This document shows, piece by piece, positions 63,831 to 64,000 of a DNA stretch of 64,000 bases. The stretch covers positions 17,653,642 to 17,717,641 of the forward strand of contig NC_092362.1 of NCBI RefSeq assembly GCF_030848805.1, given 5' to 3'. This stretch comes from Temnothorax longispinosus (taxonomy: Eukaryota > Arthropoda > Insecta > Hymenoptera > Formicidae). Position 1 is the first letter of the stretch. Each line of letters starts with the position of its first letter. A model generated the notes under the pieces. That model did no database searches. It was not told the DNA's origin and worked only from the letters and a program-made list of their open reading frames with translations. A program made the translations under genes and the position numbers.

Positions 63831-64000
63831 CTGGCGTTTCCCTCTCGTCTTCGTTTGTTCCACGTCGTCTTCGCTCCCAGGACGATCTTTCGTCCTTTTC
63901 CGCTCCGTCAACGTCGTCGCGACGTATTCGTTAACCGTGGAACAGGGATCGGTGCTGCGACTCGGATTTAGAGCGAATATGCAGCCTGGTTGGTAGATGC
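63831..64000 (-). CDS. Possible exon entering from the right edge and ending at a consensus donor
   Basis: On the minus strand a frame is open from the window edge for 56 codons with no stop and ends exactly at CAG|GTAAGA, a near-perfect 5' splice site (last exon base 63831). The peptide contains YQPGCIFALNPSRSTDPC, then TVNEYVATTLTERKRTK, and ends KTRGKRQ at the junction. If real it is a phase-0 exon border. Composition is protein-like, with two cysteines and a charged tail, but I do not recognise the family. Plus-strand frames are open here too because stops are sparse, so coding is not proven. The upstream end and start lie outside the window. Confidence 0.3.

Noticed and set aside
1..64000. 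CRISPR array, prokaryotic operon, prophage or bacterial insertion
   Set aside because: No regularly spaced repeats, no ribosome-binding sites ahead of long frames, no clusters of long genes. Composition and splice-like signals are those of an insect nuclear genome.

Overview
The window is 64 kb of eukaryotic, almost certainly insect, nuclear DNA in which I cannot find one complete conventional gene. AT-rich stretches (about 6840-7700, 20660-20930, 24460-25450, 59150-59480) alternate over a few kilobases with GC-richer, strikingly CpG-rich stretches (about 3530-4300, 12000-13320, 26400-27350, 44000-45200, 49500-50300, 61400-62150). CpG-rich tracts, many TC/GA microsatellites and open frames that rarely exceed chance length fit a hymenopteran genome, most simply an ant. 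That assignment rests on texture, not on a recognised gene. A run of exactly 500 N (38439-38938) marks an assembly gap.

The longest open frames (49571-50179 minus, 33299-33862 plus) begin at non-ATG codons, show no recognisable domain, and lie in the range expected by chance. I read the window as intergenic or, more interestingly, long-intron sequence. The main support for the intron reading is at 49760-49836 on the plus strand. A 22-base pyrimidine tract ends in CAG, is followed at once by GTAAGAG, and a second 5' splice site (GTGAGT) lies 47 bases further on. This is the layout of a recursive splice (ratchet) site with its short cryptic exon, known from very long insect introns. Other splice-like sites are a possible 10-base microexon at 13046-13055, an acceptor before a short ATG frame at 31371, and an acceptor-like end to a long TC microsatellite at 23828.

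Possible coding pieces are few and weak. An open frame on the minus strand runs in from the right edge and ends at a consensus donor (63831-64000). A second minus-strand frame ends at a donor at 1992. A 33-codon ATG frame with a convincing signal peptide lies at 36221-36322, with a poly(A) signal downstream. A 58-codon Cys-rich frame lies at 53330-53506.

The non-coding structure is richer. There is a roughly 340-base inverted-repeat element (30045-30384) that looks like a MITE or hairpin-RNA locus. A 14-bp GC-rich hairpin followed by nine T lies at 48725-48768. A two-part 18-bp stem lies at 2354-2402, and three alternating copies of one arm at 28321-28358. A cluster of eleven TAATTA homeodomain-type motifs spans 26005-27430 in otherwise GC-rich DNA. 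Several long TC/GA/TA microsatellites and two (CG)n runs complete the picture. The genes these elements serve appear to lie outside the window.
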